Source: Rhodanobacter sp. PCA2
GTDB taxonomy: Bacteria > Pseudomonadota > Gammaproteobacteria > Xanthomonadales > Rhodanobacteraceae
Direction: 5' to 3'
Assembly (NCBI RefSeq): GCF_013620825.1
Contig: NZ_NJIC01000009.1
Coordinates: 179,866-243,865 of the forward strand
Length of the DNA stretch: 64,000 nt
Part shown: positions 14,970 through 23,708 of the stretch, one piece after another
How the letters are laid out: each line of letters starts with the position of its first letter
Position numbering within the stretch: the stretch's first letter is position 1
The notes under the pieces: generated by a model
The model's database searches: none
What the model saw: only the letters and a program-made list of their open reading frames with translations
Told to the model about the DNA's origin: nothing
Translations under genes and position numbers: made by a program

Positions 14970-17881
14970 CCCGCTTCCTCGCCCGCCAGCGCGTGCTCGG
15001 GGCGCAGCCAGTGGCCGCCGGTCTGCGGGTGCGCGAACAGGAAGCCCTGGCCGTAGCGGCAACCCACGTCCAGCAACGCCTGCCGTTGCGCGTCGTGCTC
15101 GATGCCCTCGGCGATCACCTGCATGCCCAGCGAATCGGCCAGCACCTGGATCGCGCGTATCACCGCCGTGCCGTGCCCCTTCTGTTCGTCCCCCAGCCCG
15201 GTGACGAAGGAACGGTCGACCTTCAGCGTGTCGAACGGGTACTGGTGCAGGTAGCTCAGCGAGGAGTAGCCGGTGCCGAAGTCGTCGAGCACGATGCCCA
15301 CGCCCTGGTTGCGCAGGTTCAGCAGCATCTGCTTCACCTGGGTGGGATTGTCGAGCAGGGTGCGCTCGGTGACCTCGATGCGGATGCTGGACGGCGGCAC
15401 GCGGTGCTTCTCCAGCAGCACCAGCAGGCGGGCGTCGAAATCGGCGTAGCGGAAATGCAGGCCGGAGACGTTGATGCTCACGGTGCCCTTGTCGCCGACC
15501 AGCTGCGGGATCTGGGCGCAGACCTGTTCGAAGATCAGCCAGTCGATCGCCTCGGCGCAGCCGGTTTCCTCCGCGATCAGCAGGAAGTCCTGCGGCAGCA
15601 GCAGGCCGCGCTCGGGGTGGTTCCAGCGCAGCAGCGCCTCGTAGCCCGCCACGCGGCCGTCGACCAGCGAGACGATGGGCTGGTAGAACGGCACGAACTC
15701 GCGGCGGGTCAGCGCGTGGCGCAGGTCGCTTTCCATGCGCAGCAGCGACAGCGCCTCGCGGCGCAGGCGGTCGTCGAACAGCGAGGCGCGATGGCGGCCG
15801 CCGTCCTTGGCGTGGTACATCGCCGAGTCCGCGTCGCGCAGCAGTTCTTCCGGCTGCTGGTAGTGCGGCCCGGACATCGCGATGCCGATGGAGGCGGAGG
15901 TGAAGATCTCGCGCGCGCCCAGCCGGAACGGCGTCTGCAATTCGTTCAGGACGTGCTCGGCGCTGCGCTGCGCGGCGCCGACGTCGGGCACGTGCTCCAG
16001 CAGCACGGCGAATTCGTCGCCGCCGAGCCGCGCCACCACGTCGCGGGTCTTCACGCAGGCGCGGATGCGGCCGCCGACCTGGAACAGCAGGTCGTCGCCG
16101 ACCAGGTGGCCCACCGAGTCGTTGATCACCTTGAAGCGGTCGAGGTCGATGAACAGCACCGCGAACTGTTCCTCCGGGTTCGCGCGGTAGCGCTGCATGG
16201 CCTGCTCCAGCCGCTGCAGCAGCAGGGTGCGGTTGGGCAGCCCGGTGAGCGAGTCGTGCAAGGTCTCGTACTTCAGCCGGCGCTCGATGCGCTCGCGCTC
16301 GGCGATCTGCTCGCGCAGGTCGCGGTTCGCCAGGCCCAGCGCGCGGGTGCGTTCCACCACGCGGCGTTCCAGGCCGGCGTAGGCCTGCTTGAGCGTGGCG
16401 TCGGCATGCTTGCGCTGCAGCGCGTTCGCGACGTGGTAGCTGACGAAGGTGAGCAGTTCCTGGTCGCGCTCGGTATAGGTGTGCTCGGGAGAATAGCTCT
16501 GCACCGCCAGTACCCCGCGCACCTTCTCGCCCCAGATCAGCGGCACGCCCAGCCAGCACACCGAGCGCGAGCCGAAGCGGGTGATCTCGCCGCTGGCGAA
16601 CAGGCGGTCTATCGTCGCCGCGTCGGCCAGCAGCGGCCGGCCGCTGCGCTGCACGTATTCGGTGGCGCCGTTGCCGTGGCTGCGGGGCGGGCGATCGCTG
16701 TCCACCTCGTCCACCGAGTAGGGGAAGCTGATCTGCTGGTTCTCCTCGTCGCTGAGCGCGATGTAGAGGTTGCGCGCGTACAGCAGGCCGCCGATCACGC
16801 GGTGCACGGCGGGGTAGAAATCCTCCAGGCTGTCGGTGGTGCTGGCCAGTTCGGCGATGCGGAACAGCGACGCCTGCAGCCGCTCGCCGCGCTGGCGCTG
16901 CAGTACCTGCTGGCGCAGCACGCGGTTCGCCTCGCGCAGCGCGGTGGTGCGGTCGGCGACCCGGCGCTCCAGTTCCACGTGGGCGTTGTGCCGCTCGATC
17001 GCGGTCTGCACGTGCTGCGCCACGTAACTCAGCAGGTCGAGATCGTGCCGGGTATAGCGCACGTTGGCGCGGTAGCTCTGCACCACGATGCAGCCGACCA
17101 CCTGCCCGGTGCGGAACAGCGGCACGCCGATGCAGTGCTCGCAACGCGGGCCGTGCAGCTGGAATTGCCCGTCGAGCTGCTGGGTGATCTCGTCGGTGGC
17201 GCCGAACAGCGGGCGCCCGTGGCGGAGCAGGTTCCAGGTGATGCCGTGCAGCAGCTCGTGCAGCGGCACGTTGCGCTCGGGGGAGGGCGGGTCGGTGTCG
17301 AGCGTGTCGACGTAATACGGGAAGCGCACGCTGTCGCTGGCGGGGTCGTACAGCGCGATGTAGAAGTTCTCCGCATACATCAGGCTGCTGACGATGGTGT
17401 GCAGCGAACGCATCAGCGCGGACATGTCGTGCTCGGCGCTGGCGTGTTCGGCGATCGCATAGAGCGCGCGCTGCAGCCGTTCGGCCAGCGCCAGTCGCGA
17501 GATCGCCTCGTACAGGCGGCTGGATTCGGCAAGTTGGCGCAGGCGGGTGTCGACGAGCCGGCCCAGCCAGGCAAGCTGCCCGCGGGCGGTCTCGCCGATC
17601 GGTTCGGCGCGGCTGAGGGTGAGTACGTGCTGGTGCTGGGTATCTTCCGCCAGGTCGAACCGCCGGCCCGCGTCCTCCGCCGGGTCGTGGTCCAGGGGAC
17701 GCCAGTGCAGGTGGCCGCTGATCCCGAGGTCCCGCAACACGTGTTCGCAGATCTCCAGCACGCTCGCGCTGTCGTGCACCTTCAGCAGCCGTTCGATCGC
17801 CGCGGGCACGACGGGTACGCCTGGCGGGGTGTCCGCCGGCGAGGGCGCGAGTGCGGGGTGCGGGGTGGGAGCTGCGTTCAT
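14963..17881 (-). CDS. GAF-GAF-GGDEF-EAL cyclic-di-GMP protein
   Basis: A 972-residue soluble protein without membrane helices. Two GAF-like sensor domains occupy about 125-270 and 310-455, each followed by a coiled-coil linker (ELERRVADRTTALREANRVL and a similar helix near 465-500). The diguanylate cyclase domain has an intact GGDEF at 620-624. The usual RxxD inhibitory site reads KTRD, so feedback inhibition may be absent. The phosphodiesterase domain has an intact EAL at 748-750 (GYEALLRWNHPERG) and DDFGTGYSSLSYL. Both enzyme activities look possible; which dominates cannot be read from sequence. It is divergent from the outer-membrane protein gene and overlaps hslO at its 3' end by 7 bases. 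Confidence 0.93.
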   Translation of the reverse strand: MNAAPTPHPALAPSPADTPPGVPVVPAAIERLLKVHDSASVLEICEHVLRDLGISGHLHWRPLDHDPAEDAGRRFDLAEDTQHQHVLTLSRAEPIGETARGQLAWLGRLVDTRLRQLAESSRLYEAISRLALAERLQRALYAIAEHASAEHDMSALMRSLHTIVSSLMYAENFYIALYDPASDSVRFPYYVDTLDTDPPSPERNVPLHELLHGITWNLLRHGRPLFGATDEITQQLDGQFQLHGPRCEHCIGVPLFRTGQVVGCIVVQSYRANVRYTRHDLDLLSYVAQHVQTAIERHNAHVELERRVADRTTALREANRVLRQQVLQRQRGERLQASLFRIAELASTTDSLEDFYPAVHRVIGGLLYARNLYIALSDEENQQISFPYSVDEVDSDRPPRSHGNGATEYVQRSGRPLLADAATIDRLFASGEITRFGSRSVCWLGVPLIWGEKVRGVLAVQSYSPEHTYTERDQELLTFVSYHVANALQRKHADATLKQAYAGLERRVVERTRALGLANRDLREQIAERERIERRLKYETLHDSLTGLPNRTLLLQRLEQAMQRYRANPEEQFAVLFIDLDRFKVINDSVGHLVGDDLLFQVGGRIRACVKTRDVVARLGGDEFAVLLEHVPDVGAAQRSAEHVLNELQTPFRLGAREIFTSASIGIAMSGPHYQQPEELLRDADSAMYHAKDGGRHRASLFDDRLRREALSLLRMESDLRHALTRREFVPFYQPIVSLVDGRVAGYEALLRWNHPERGLLLPQDFLLIAEETGCAEAIDWLIFEQVCAQIPQLVGDKGTVSINVSGLHFRYADFDARLLVLLEKHRVPPSSIRIEVTERTLLDNPTQVKQMLLNLRNQGVGIVLDDFGTGYSSLSYLHQYPFDTLKVDRSFVTGLGDEQKGHGTAVIRAIQVLADSLGMQVIAEGIEHDAQRQALLDVGCRYGQGFLFAHPQTGGHWLRPEHALAGEEAGY

Positions 17882-18059
17882 GAAAAGCGGAACCCGGGTA
17901 TCGGGACGGAGTGTGACGCCTCTTATATCCTGCGGGTCGGTACCGCCGCCAGCAGGAACCTGCCCGGGCCGCGGCTGGTCTATCGAGACGACGGTCACGA
18001 TACGCCATTCATTACTGTACCGAGGGCTTGTATTGGTGTTAGTTAAATGTAAAATGCGG

Positions 18060-18065
18060 TATACT
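18060..18065 (+). promoter_or_regulatory. -10 element of the outer-membrane protein gene
   Basis: TATACT 48 bases before the start, in an AT-rich pocket (18030-18065) that contrasts with the surrounding GC-rich sequence. The -35 is weak. Confidence 0.45.
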
Positions 18066-18112
18066 TCTGCCGCCCAATCCGGCTGATACCCACGGGAACG
18101 GAACTGCCTGCC

Positions 18113-19024
18113 ATGCGTCGCCTGCTTGCTCCACTGCTGCTGTGCCTGCTGCCGTTCGCGGCGGCCGGTCAGACCGTGGACGATGCGAACGGCAAGCTGG
18201 CCGCGCAGTTGCTGAAGCAGCCGCCGGCGCAGGTCGCCGAGGTGAAGCCGGGGCTGGTGGTGCCGCTGTGGCGCGGCACGGACGGCCGCCTGTTCGCGCT
18301 CAAGGCCGATAGCCGCAACGGCGCCGCGGCCCAGCGCGACACGCCGCTGTCCTTCCATGCCGTCGATGCGTCCACCGTGACGAGTGCGGGACTGCAGTAC
18401 GGCCTCGCGCCGAACTGGCAGGCGCATGCCGACGTCAACCAGCACTCCTGGGTCAACAGCCCGCTGCGGGTGGTCGGCAGCGAGGTGGGCGCCACGTACA
18501 ACGACGGCCGCTACAGCCTGGGCCTGAGCGTGGGCACCAGCAGCACGCCGAACACTCCCAGCCTGCCGCGGGTGTTGCCCGGCGTCGCTCCGGGCGTGGA
18601 TGGCCTGTCCGGTTTCGACAGCAGTTCCGAACTCAACGCGCGCGGCCGCCTGGCGCTGGGCAGCAAGAGCGGCATCGACGTGGGCGCCAGCGTGGGACGC
18701 ATCCATCTGCTGCCGGGCAACCTGCTGGGCATCAGCACGCTGGACCAGAAGGCGGTCAGCTTCGGCGTCGACCATGGCCCCGTCAGCGGCACCATCGTGG
18801 GCCGCACCATGGCGCCGCTGGCCGGCGTGCCGGGCAACGGCTACGCCCCGGATCGCCGCTGGAACAGCATCGACCTGGGCGTGACCTGGCGCCTGCCGTG
18901 GCAGGGCTCGCTGAGCGTGGGTGCGCAGAACCTGTGGTCGTCGGGTACGCCCGCCAGCACCCCGATGGGGCCCGAGCCGGACCAGTCGCGCACGCCTTAC
19001 GTGCAATACCACCAGGACCTCTGA
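18113..19024 (+). CDS. Putative outer-membrane beta-barrel protein, family unknown
   Basis: A 303-residue protein not assigned to a known family. It has a clear signal peptide (MRRLLAPLLLCLLPFAAAGQ). The mature part is rich in alternating hydrophobic/polar strands with Gly, Ser, Asn and Thr, such as SLGLSVGTSSTPNTP, GIDVGASVGRIHLLPG, SIDLGVTWRLPWQGSLSVG. This suggests an outer-membrane barrel of about 10-14 strands. The last strand does not end in the canonical aromatic residue (it ends QYHQDL). It is monocistronic, with its own -10 and a strong terminator behind it. Confidence 0.65.
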   Translation: MRRLLAPLLLCLLPFAAAGQTVDDANGKLAAQLLKQPPAQVAEVKPGLVVPLWRGTDGRLFALKADSRNGAAAQRDTPLSFHAVDASTVTSAGLQYGLAPNWQAHADVNQHSWVNSPLRVVGSEVGATYNDGRYSLGLSVGTSSTPNTPSLPRVLPGVAPGVDGLSGFDSSSELNARGRLALGSKSGIDVGASVGRIHLLPGNLLGISTLDQKAVSFGVDHGPVSGTIVGRTMAPLAGVPGNGYAPDRRWNSIDLGVTWRLPWQGSLSVGAQNLWSSGTPASTPMGPEPDQSRTPYVQYHQDL

Positions 19025-19040
19025 GTCCGCTCGCATCCGT

Positions 19041-19071
19041 GAAAACGCCGTCGCACAGCGACGGCGTTTTC
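19041..19071. terminator. Bidirectional Rho-independent terminator
   Basis: A perfect 14-bp stem, 19041-19054 with 19058-19071, loop ACA. The stem starts GAAAAC and ends GTTTTC, so a T-rich arm is present on both strands. It serves the convergent outer-membrane protein and DUF4097 genes. Confidence 0.85.
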
Positions 19072-19100
19072 GTTTGCGGCGACGGAAGCGGGGGCGCGGC

Positions 19101-20003
19101 TCAGTGCGTGGTGCGGATGCGCAGGTCGCCGCTGAAGGTCTCGACGTTGATCGAGCCGTTGCCGTTGCCGAGGCGCCCGTCGAACTTGCTGCCCGGGCCG
19201 TGCTCGGATTTCTGCGTGGTGCCGAAGTCGCTGCGCAGGTCGCCGCTGAAGCTGCTGGCGTGCACGGTGGCGGAGCTGCCGGCGGGCAGTTGCAGCTGCA
19301 CGTTGCCGCTCATGCTGTCGACGCCGATCCGGCCGTTCGACGCGAGGCCGCCGGCGAGCTGCACGTCGCCAGATACCGTGCTCAGCGTGAGCTGGCGCCA
19401 GGGGCCGCCGCTGGCCTGGATGCGGCCGGAGATGGTCTGCAGTTTCGCCTGCTCGCCCAGCACCGGCGCCAGGATGTCGCCGCTCACCGTCTGCAGGTCC
19501 GCCTGGGCGGCATGCCCGGCCAGTTCGATGTTGCCGCTGACGCTCTCGACGTCCAGCACGGGCGTGCGCGTGTTGATGCGGGCGCGGCCGCTCACCGTGC
19601 CGACCTTGATGCGGCCGCCGTCCATGCCGTCGATCACCAGCGGCGCGCTGATCACCTGCACGTCCAGCGTGGCGGCACGCGGCACGTGCAGGTCCAGCTG
19701 GGTGGCGCCCATGCGGTTGTTGCTGCCCCAGCTGAACATGCCGCCGCCGCCCTGCGGTTGCACCTTGATCGAGAGGTCGTCGTCGCTGCCGGTGATCGCC
19801 AGCGGCTTGGCGCCGTCGCCGAGCTGGCCGCCCACCTGCACCATCGGCCTGTCCCAGGCGGTGATGCGGACTTCGCCGGAGATGTTGCTGACGGTGATGC
19901 GCGCGGTGGGCGTGGCCGCGTGCTGCAGGTCGATCGGCGTGTCGGCAAGCGCCTGGCCCATGTACAGGCACAGCAGCAGCGGGGCGTAGCGGGAGATCTT
20001 CAT
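19101..20003 (-). CDS. DUF4097-family beta-helix protein, exported
   Basis: A 300-residue protein with a signal peptide (MKISRYAPLLLCLYMGQALA). The body is a series of short repeats of the form TVSGDI/SVSGNIEL (for example VSNISGEVRITAW, VGTVSGRARI, VESVSGNIEL, QTVSGDILAP, STVSGDVQLA), which form the right-handed beta-helix of the DUF4097/YvlB-type adhesin-like family. The last gene of a three-gene operon after an ECF sigma factor and a membrane protein, so possibly the effector or sensor of an envelope response. Start 20003 has AGGA 6 bases upstream; an alternative ATG is at 20018. Confidence 0.82.
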   Translation of the reverse strand: MKISRYAPLLLCLYMGQALADTPIDLQHAATPTARITVSNISGEVRITAWDRPMVQVGGQLGDGAKPLAITGSDDDLSIKVQPQGGGGMFSWGSNNRMGATQLDLHVPRAATLDVQVISAPLVIDGMDGGRIKVGTVSGRARINTRTPVLDVESVSGNIELAGHAAQADLQTVSGDILAPVLGEQAKLQTISGRIQASGGPWRQLTLSTVSGDVQLAGGLASNGRIGVDSMSGNVQLQLPAGSSATVHASSFSGDLRSDFGTTQKSEHGPGSKFDGRLGNGNGSINVETFSGDLRIRTTH

Positions 20004-20021
20004 GGTCGTTCCTGGCATGGT

Positions 20022-20465
20022 TCAGCCGGCCTCGTGGCCGAGATGGCGCAGTTGCGCCTGTTGCTGTTCGGTGCGCGCCAGCAGGCGCTGCAGCGAGGGC
20101 GAGTGGGGAGCTTGCTGCATGGCCTGCTCCAGTTCCAGGCGCGCCGCGCCCAGCTCGATCGCCGCGCCGCTGAGGCGCGGGTCGGACGGGTTCCAGGCCG
20201 CGTTCGCCAGCGTGGGCGTATCGCCTGCCGCGGCAGGCGCCTGATGCTGCAGGTGCAGGCCGATGCCGCCGGCCAGCGCGAATGCGGCGGTCAGCGCGGC
20301 GGCCACCAGCCAGCGGCGGCGCGTCGCGTGGCGCAGCGGTTGCGGCGATGCCGTGCCGGCGTCGCGCTGCTCCAGGGCCAGCTCGATGGCGCCCCAGAGA
20401 TCGCGCTGCGGGGCGATCGGCTGACGCAGCCTGCGCATCTGCTGTCGCCATTCGAATTCGTTCAT
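20022..20465 (-). CDS. Putative anti-sigma factor / single-pass membrane protein
   Basis: A 147-residue protein with a cytoplasmic N-terminus of about 50 residues, one membrane helix (RRWLVAAALTAAFALAGGIG) and a periplasmic C-terminus ending in a helix. Its ATG overlaps the stop of the ECF sigma gene by 4 bases, the usual arrangement for a cognate anti-sigma factor. No zinc-binding HxxxCxxC motif is present, so it would not be a ZAS-type anti-sigma. Function is inferred mainly from position. Confidence 0.7.
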   Translation of the reverse strand: MNEFEWRQQMRRLRQPIAPQRDLWGAIELALEQRDAGTASPQPLRHATRRRWLVAAALTAAFALAGGIGLHLQHQAPAAAGDTPTLANAAWNPSDPRLSGAAIELGAARLELEQAMQQAPHSPSLQRLLARTEQQQAQLRHLGHEAG

Positions 20466-21043
20466 GGTGTATCTCCCAACGCGCGGCGCAACAGTTGCCG
20501 CGCTCGATGCAATTGCGCCTTCGATGTGCCTACCGCCATTTCCAGTTCGTTGCCGATTTCCTCATGGCGCCAGCCCTCGACGTCGTGCAGCACCAGCACG
20601 GCGCGGGCGCGCGGCGGCAGCTTGCCGATCGCCCGTTCCAGCTCTTCGCGCTCGGCGGCGCAGAACGGCGTCTCGCCGTGGTCGGGCAAGTGGTCTTCGT
20701 CCATGAAGCCGACCGGGTCCGCGCGGCGGGCGCGGATTTCCATCAGCGCCACGTTGATCGCCAGCCGGTACAGCCAGGTGCCGAACGCGCTTTCGTGGCG
20801 GAAGCCGGGCAGCTTTTGCCAGGCGCGCACGAACGCTTCCTGGGTGAGGTCCTCGGCGCGGGCGTGGTCGTAGCCGGCCAGGCGGCATACCGCGCCGTGG
20901 ATGCGGTCGGCGTGCCGGCGGTACAGCCGCTGGAACGCCAGGCGGTCGCCGCCGGCCGCCGCGCGCGCGTCGTCGGTGTCGTTGTCGGCGGCAGCGGAAG
21001 CTGGCGGCATCGAGGGGTCGGTGGCTGGACAGGCAGCGATCAT
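20462..21043 (-). CDS. RNA polymerase ECF sigma factor
   Basis: A 193-residue sigma-70 family protein. Region 2 runs through FQRLYRRHADRIHGAVCRL and DLTQEAFVRAWQKLPGFR; region 4 shows LPPRARAVLVLHDVEGWRHE and a helix-turn-helix in EIGNELEMAVGTSKAQLHRA. It lacks regions 1 and 3, as ECF factors do. Operon order is sigma, membrane anti-sigma candidate, DUF4097 protein. About 20 residues at the N-terminus precede the sigma domain and the true start could be internal. Confidence 0.92.
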   Translation of the reverse strand: MIAACPATDPSMPPASAAADNDTDDARAAAGGDRLAFQRLYRRHADRIHGAVCRLAGYDHARAEDLTQEAFVRAWQKLPGFRHESAFGTWLYRLAINVALMEIRARRADPVGFMDEDHLPDHGETPFCAAEREELERAIGKLPPRARAVLVLHDVEGWRHEEIGNELEMAVGTSKAQLHRARQLLRRALGDTP

Positions 21044-21078
21044 CTTGCCAGCTTGGATGCCGCCGGGAGCGTCAGGGT

Positions 21079-21112
21079 TTGCATCGCCGCGGCCGGAATG
21101 GTCCGCGGCGAT
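21079..21112 (-). terminator. Possible terminator hairpin after pckG
   Basis: A 12-bp perfect stem (21079-21090 with 21101-21112) with a 10-base loop in the 79-bp gap between pckG and the sigma factor gene. No T-run follows on the minus strand, so Rho-independent action is uncertain. Confidence 0.4.
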
Positions 21113-21122
21113 GCCGGGGCGC

Positions 21123-22895
21123 TCAGCCCGCGGCCGCCTGGAGCGGCGGGGGATTCAGCGCGGCCGCCACGCGCTGCTGCTCGGCGTGCAGGGCCGGCGG
21201 CAGGCGCGGCGCGTAGCCTTCGAGGTACTCGCCGATCGCGGCGATCTCGGCCTGCCAGCCGGCCGGGTCCACCGCGAGCAGTTCGTCCAGCGCGGCGCGG
21301 CCCAGGTCCAGGCCGTCGAGTCGCAGTTCGCCGGCGCCGGGCAGGATGCCTACCGGCGTTTCCCGGCCGGGGACCGTGCCCTGCGCTCGGGCGATCATCC
21401 ACTCCAGCACGCGCAGGTTTTCGCCGTAGCCAGGCCACAGGAACCGGCCGTTCCCGTCCTTGCGGAACCAGTTGACGTGGAAGACCTTGGGCAGCTTCGC
21501 GCCGGGGCGGTCGAAGGACAGCCAGTGCCGGAAGTAGTCGCCGTAGTGGTAGCCGCAGAAGGGCTTCATCGCCATCGGGTCGCGGCGCAGCACGCCCACC
21601 GCGCCGGTGGCCGCGGCGGTGGTTTCCGAGCCCATCGCGGCGCCCATCAGCACGCCGTGCGTCCAGTTGCGGGCTTCCATCACCAGCGGCAGCAGTGAGG
21701 GACGGCGGCCGCCGAACACGATCGCGGTGATCGGCACGCCTTGCGCGTCCTCGGCCTTCTCCGACCACGTGGGGCATTGCCGGGCGCTCACGGTGAAGCG
21801 CGAGTTGGGATGCGCGGCCGGGCCGTTGGCCGGGTCGCAGGGGCGCCCCTGCCAGTCGGTGACCGGCGTGCCGGGCAGGCCTTCCCACCACGGCTGGTTG
21901 TCGGCGGTGACGGCGACGTTGGTGAAGATGGTGTCGTGCGAGATGCTCGCGAGCGCGTTCGGGTTGGTGTCGCCGCTGGTGCCCGGGGCCACGCCGAAGA
22001 AGCCGGCCTCCGGGTTGATCGCGTAGAGGCGGCCGTCCGCGCCCGGGCGCATCCAGCAGATGTCGTCGCCCACCGTCCACACCTTCCAGCCGTCCTGGCG
22101 GTAGCCCTCGGGCGGGATCAGCATGGCGAGGTTGGTCTTGCCGCAGGCGGAGGGGAACGCAGCGGCGATGTAGTGCGTCTCGCCCTGCGGGTTCTCGATG
22201 CCCACGATCAGCATGTGCTCGGCCAGCCAGCCCTCGTCGCGGGCCTGGTTGCTGGCGATGCGCAGGGCGTGGCATTTCTTGCCCAGCAGCGCGTTGCCGC
22301 CGTAGCCGGAGCCGTAGGACTTGATCGTGCGTTCGGCCGGGAAGTGCATGATGAAGCGGCGTTCCGGGTCGAGCTCGCCGGTGGAGTGCAGGCCGCGCAC
22401 GAAATCGCCTTCGCGCTCGATGCGCTCGCGCGCCGCGTCGCCCATGCGGGTCATGATCTTCATGTTCGCGACCACGTAGGGGTTGTCGGTGATCTCCACG
22501 CCGCAGCGCGACAGCGGCGAGGCGATCGGGCCCATGCAGTACGGGATCACGTACATGGTGCGGCCTTCCATGCAGCCGTCGAACAGCGCGTCCATCTTCG
22601 CGTGCGCCGCGGCCGGGTCCATCCAGTGGTTGTTCGGGCCGGCGTCGATCTCGTCCGGGTGGCAGACCAGGGTGAGGTGTTCCACGCGCGCCACGTCGGA
22701 CGGGTGGGAGCGGTGCAGATAGCAGCCGGGGTGCGTCTGCTGGTTCAGTTCGACCAGGGTGCCGTCGGCCAGCATGTCCCCCAGCAGCGCCTGGTATTCG
22801 GCCTCCGAGCCGTCGCACCAGTGGATCTTCGCGGGGCGGACCAGCGCCGCCACCTCGTCGACCCAGCGTTCGAGCGCTTCCAACGTGCTTGCCAT
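21123..22895 (-). CDS. pckG: Phosphoenolpyruvate carboxykinase (GTP)
   Basis: A 590-residue GTP-dependent PEPCK, which decarboxylates and phosphorylates oxaloacetate to PEP in gluconeogenesis. Family segments present: GPNNHWMDP, the substrate loop [14 protein letters not shown], and the P-loop [12 protein letters not shown] with the reactive cysteine. [14 protein letters not shown] and the guanine-binding [20 protein letters not shown] complete the set. Length is normal for the GTP form (about 600) rather than the ATP form (about 540). Start 22895 matches [14 protein letters not shown]; an in-frame extension upstream is unlikely. A TetR gene lies behind it on the same strand, separated by a terminator. 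Confidence 0.96.
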   Translation of the reverse strand: MASTLEALERWVDEVAALVRPAKIHWCDGSEAEYQALLGDMLADGTLVELNQQTHPGCYLHRSHPSDVARVEHLTLVCHPDEIDAGPNNHWMDPAAAHAKMDALFDGCMEGRTMYVIPYCMGPIASPLSRCGVEITDNPYVVANMKIMTRMGDAARERIEREGDFVRGLHSTGELDPERRFIMHFPAERTIKSYGSGYGGNALLGKKCHALRIASNQARDEGWLAEHMLIVGIENPQGETHYIAAAFPSACGKTNLAMLIPPEGYRQDGWKVWTVGDDICWMRPGADGRLYAINPEAGFFGVAPGTSGDTNPNALASISHDTIFTNVAVTADNQPWWEGLPGTPVTDWQGRPCDPANGPAAHPNSRFTVSARQCPTWSEKAEDAQGVPITAIVFGGRRPSLLPLVMEARNWTHGVLMGAAMGSETTAAATGAVGVLRRDPMAMKPFCGYHYGDYFRHWLSFDRPGAKLPKVFHVNWFRKDGNGRFLWPGYGENLRVLEWMIARAQGTVPGRETPVGILPGAGELRLDGLDLGRAALDELLAVDPAGWQAEIAAIGEYLEGYAPRLPPALHAEQQRVAAALNPPPLQAAAG

Positions 22896-22986
22896 CGTGT
22901 CCTCACTGGTCTTGGCGAAAAGAAGTGCGGGGACCGTAGTTTGCGCATACTGGCATTGCAAGGTTGCCTGCAGCAGGCAGGCATGG

Positions 22987-23010
22987 AAAACGGCGCCGCG
23001 GCGCCGTTTC
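22987..23010 (-). terminator. Rho-independent terminator after the TetR gene
   Basis: A near-perfect palindrome of 22 bases (AAACGGCGCC with GGCGCCGTTT) followed on the minus strand by TTTTCC. It separates the TetR gene from pckG. Confidence 0.75.
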
Positions 23011-23031
23011 GAAGCTGGTGCGGGGGAAGGG

Positions 23032-23610
23032 TCAGGCCGGAATCAGGGTGGCGATCATGTGTTCCACGTAGGCGTCGAATTCCTCGTGGTTGATGCGCGG
23101 CAGGCCCAGGGTGAAGTTCAGCTGCAGGAAGCCGACGTAGGCGGCGTAGGTGAGGCGGGCCCGGTTCAGCGCCTCGCCCGGCGGCAGGCCGGCCTCGCGG
23201 TAGGCGGTGTTCAGGAACTCGGTGCGCCGCTGCGACACGCGCGCCATCACCGGCACCACCAGCGGGTGGTCCAGCGCCTTCAGTAGGGCGGCGTAGACGC
23301 GGTGCGGCTGCACTTCGTGCGCGGCGCGGCGGAACAGCTCGGGCAGGCGTTGATGCGGATCGGCGATCTGCTCGATCTGGCCCAGCACCTCGCGTTCGCC
23401 GTATTGCTCCCAGCGTTCCAGCGCCGCCTGCAACAGCGCTTCGCGGGTACGGAAATGCCAGTAGAAGCTGCCCTTGGTGACGCCCAACTGGCGGGCCAGG
23501 GCTTCGACGGCCAAGGCTCCCACCCCTTGCTCTGCGATCATCTGCAGCGCGGCGACTTCCCAATCTTCCGCGGTGAGGCGGGTGCGTTCCGGTTTCTGGC
23601 TTGGATCCAT
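23032..23610 (-). CDS. TetR-family transcriptional regulator
   Basis: A 192-residue repressor-type protein. The N-terminal helix-turn-helix is AVEALARQLGVTKGSFYWHF followed by RTREALLQAALERWEQYG. The C-terminal ligand-binding half is all-helical. The start MDPSQKPERTRLTAEDW at 23610 is chosen because the frame upstream has no similarity. It is divergent from the alpha/beta hydrolase-fadE operon with 98 bases between starts, so it probably controls that operon and itself. A fatty acyl-CoA type ligand is a reasonable guess from context only. Confidence 0.9.
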   Translation of the reverse strand: MDPSQKPERTRLTAEDWEVAALQMIAEQGVGALAVEALARQLGVTKGSFYWHFRTREALLQAALERWEQYGEREVLGQIEQIADPHQRLPELFRRAAHEVQPHRVYAALLKALDHPLVVPVMARVSQRRTEFLNTAYREAGLPPGEALNRARLTYAAYVGFLQLNFTLGLPRINHEEFDAYVEHMIATLIPA

Positions 23611-23671
23611 GGCCGTATGGTAGCCCCAGCGCCCGGCTTTGCAATCCACGGCAGCAAGGCGCCGGGGCGGG

Positions 23672-23701
23672 TTGACGGGGCTGGATCGGGCGACCCATAC
23701 T
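23672..23701 (+). promoter_or_regulatory. Promoter of the hydrolase-fadE operon, likely leaderless
   Basis: TTGACG at 23672-23677, an 18-base spacer and CATACT at 23696-23701. The predicted transcription start, 7-8 bases downstream, falls on or next to the ATG at 23709, and no ribosome site precedes that ATG. Confidence 0.5.
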
Positions 23702-23708
23702 CGACCGT

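Noticed and set aside
14159-18046. A 1295-codon plus-strand frame covering hslO and the GGDEF/EAL gene
   Set aside because: It is the out-of-frame or antisense image of two clearly recognisable genes, and no domain is visible in it.
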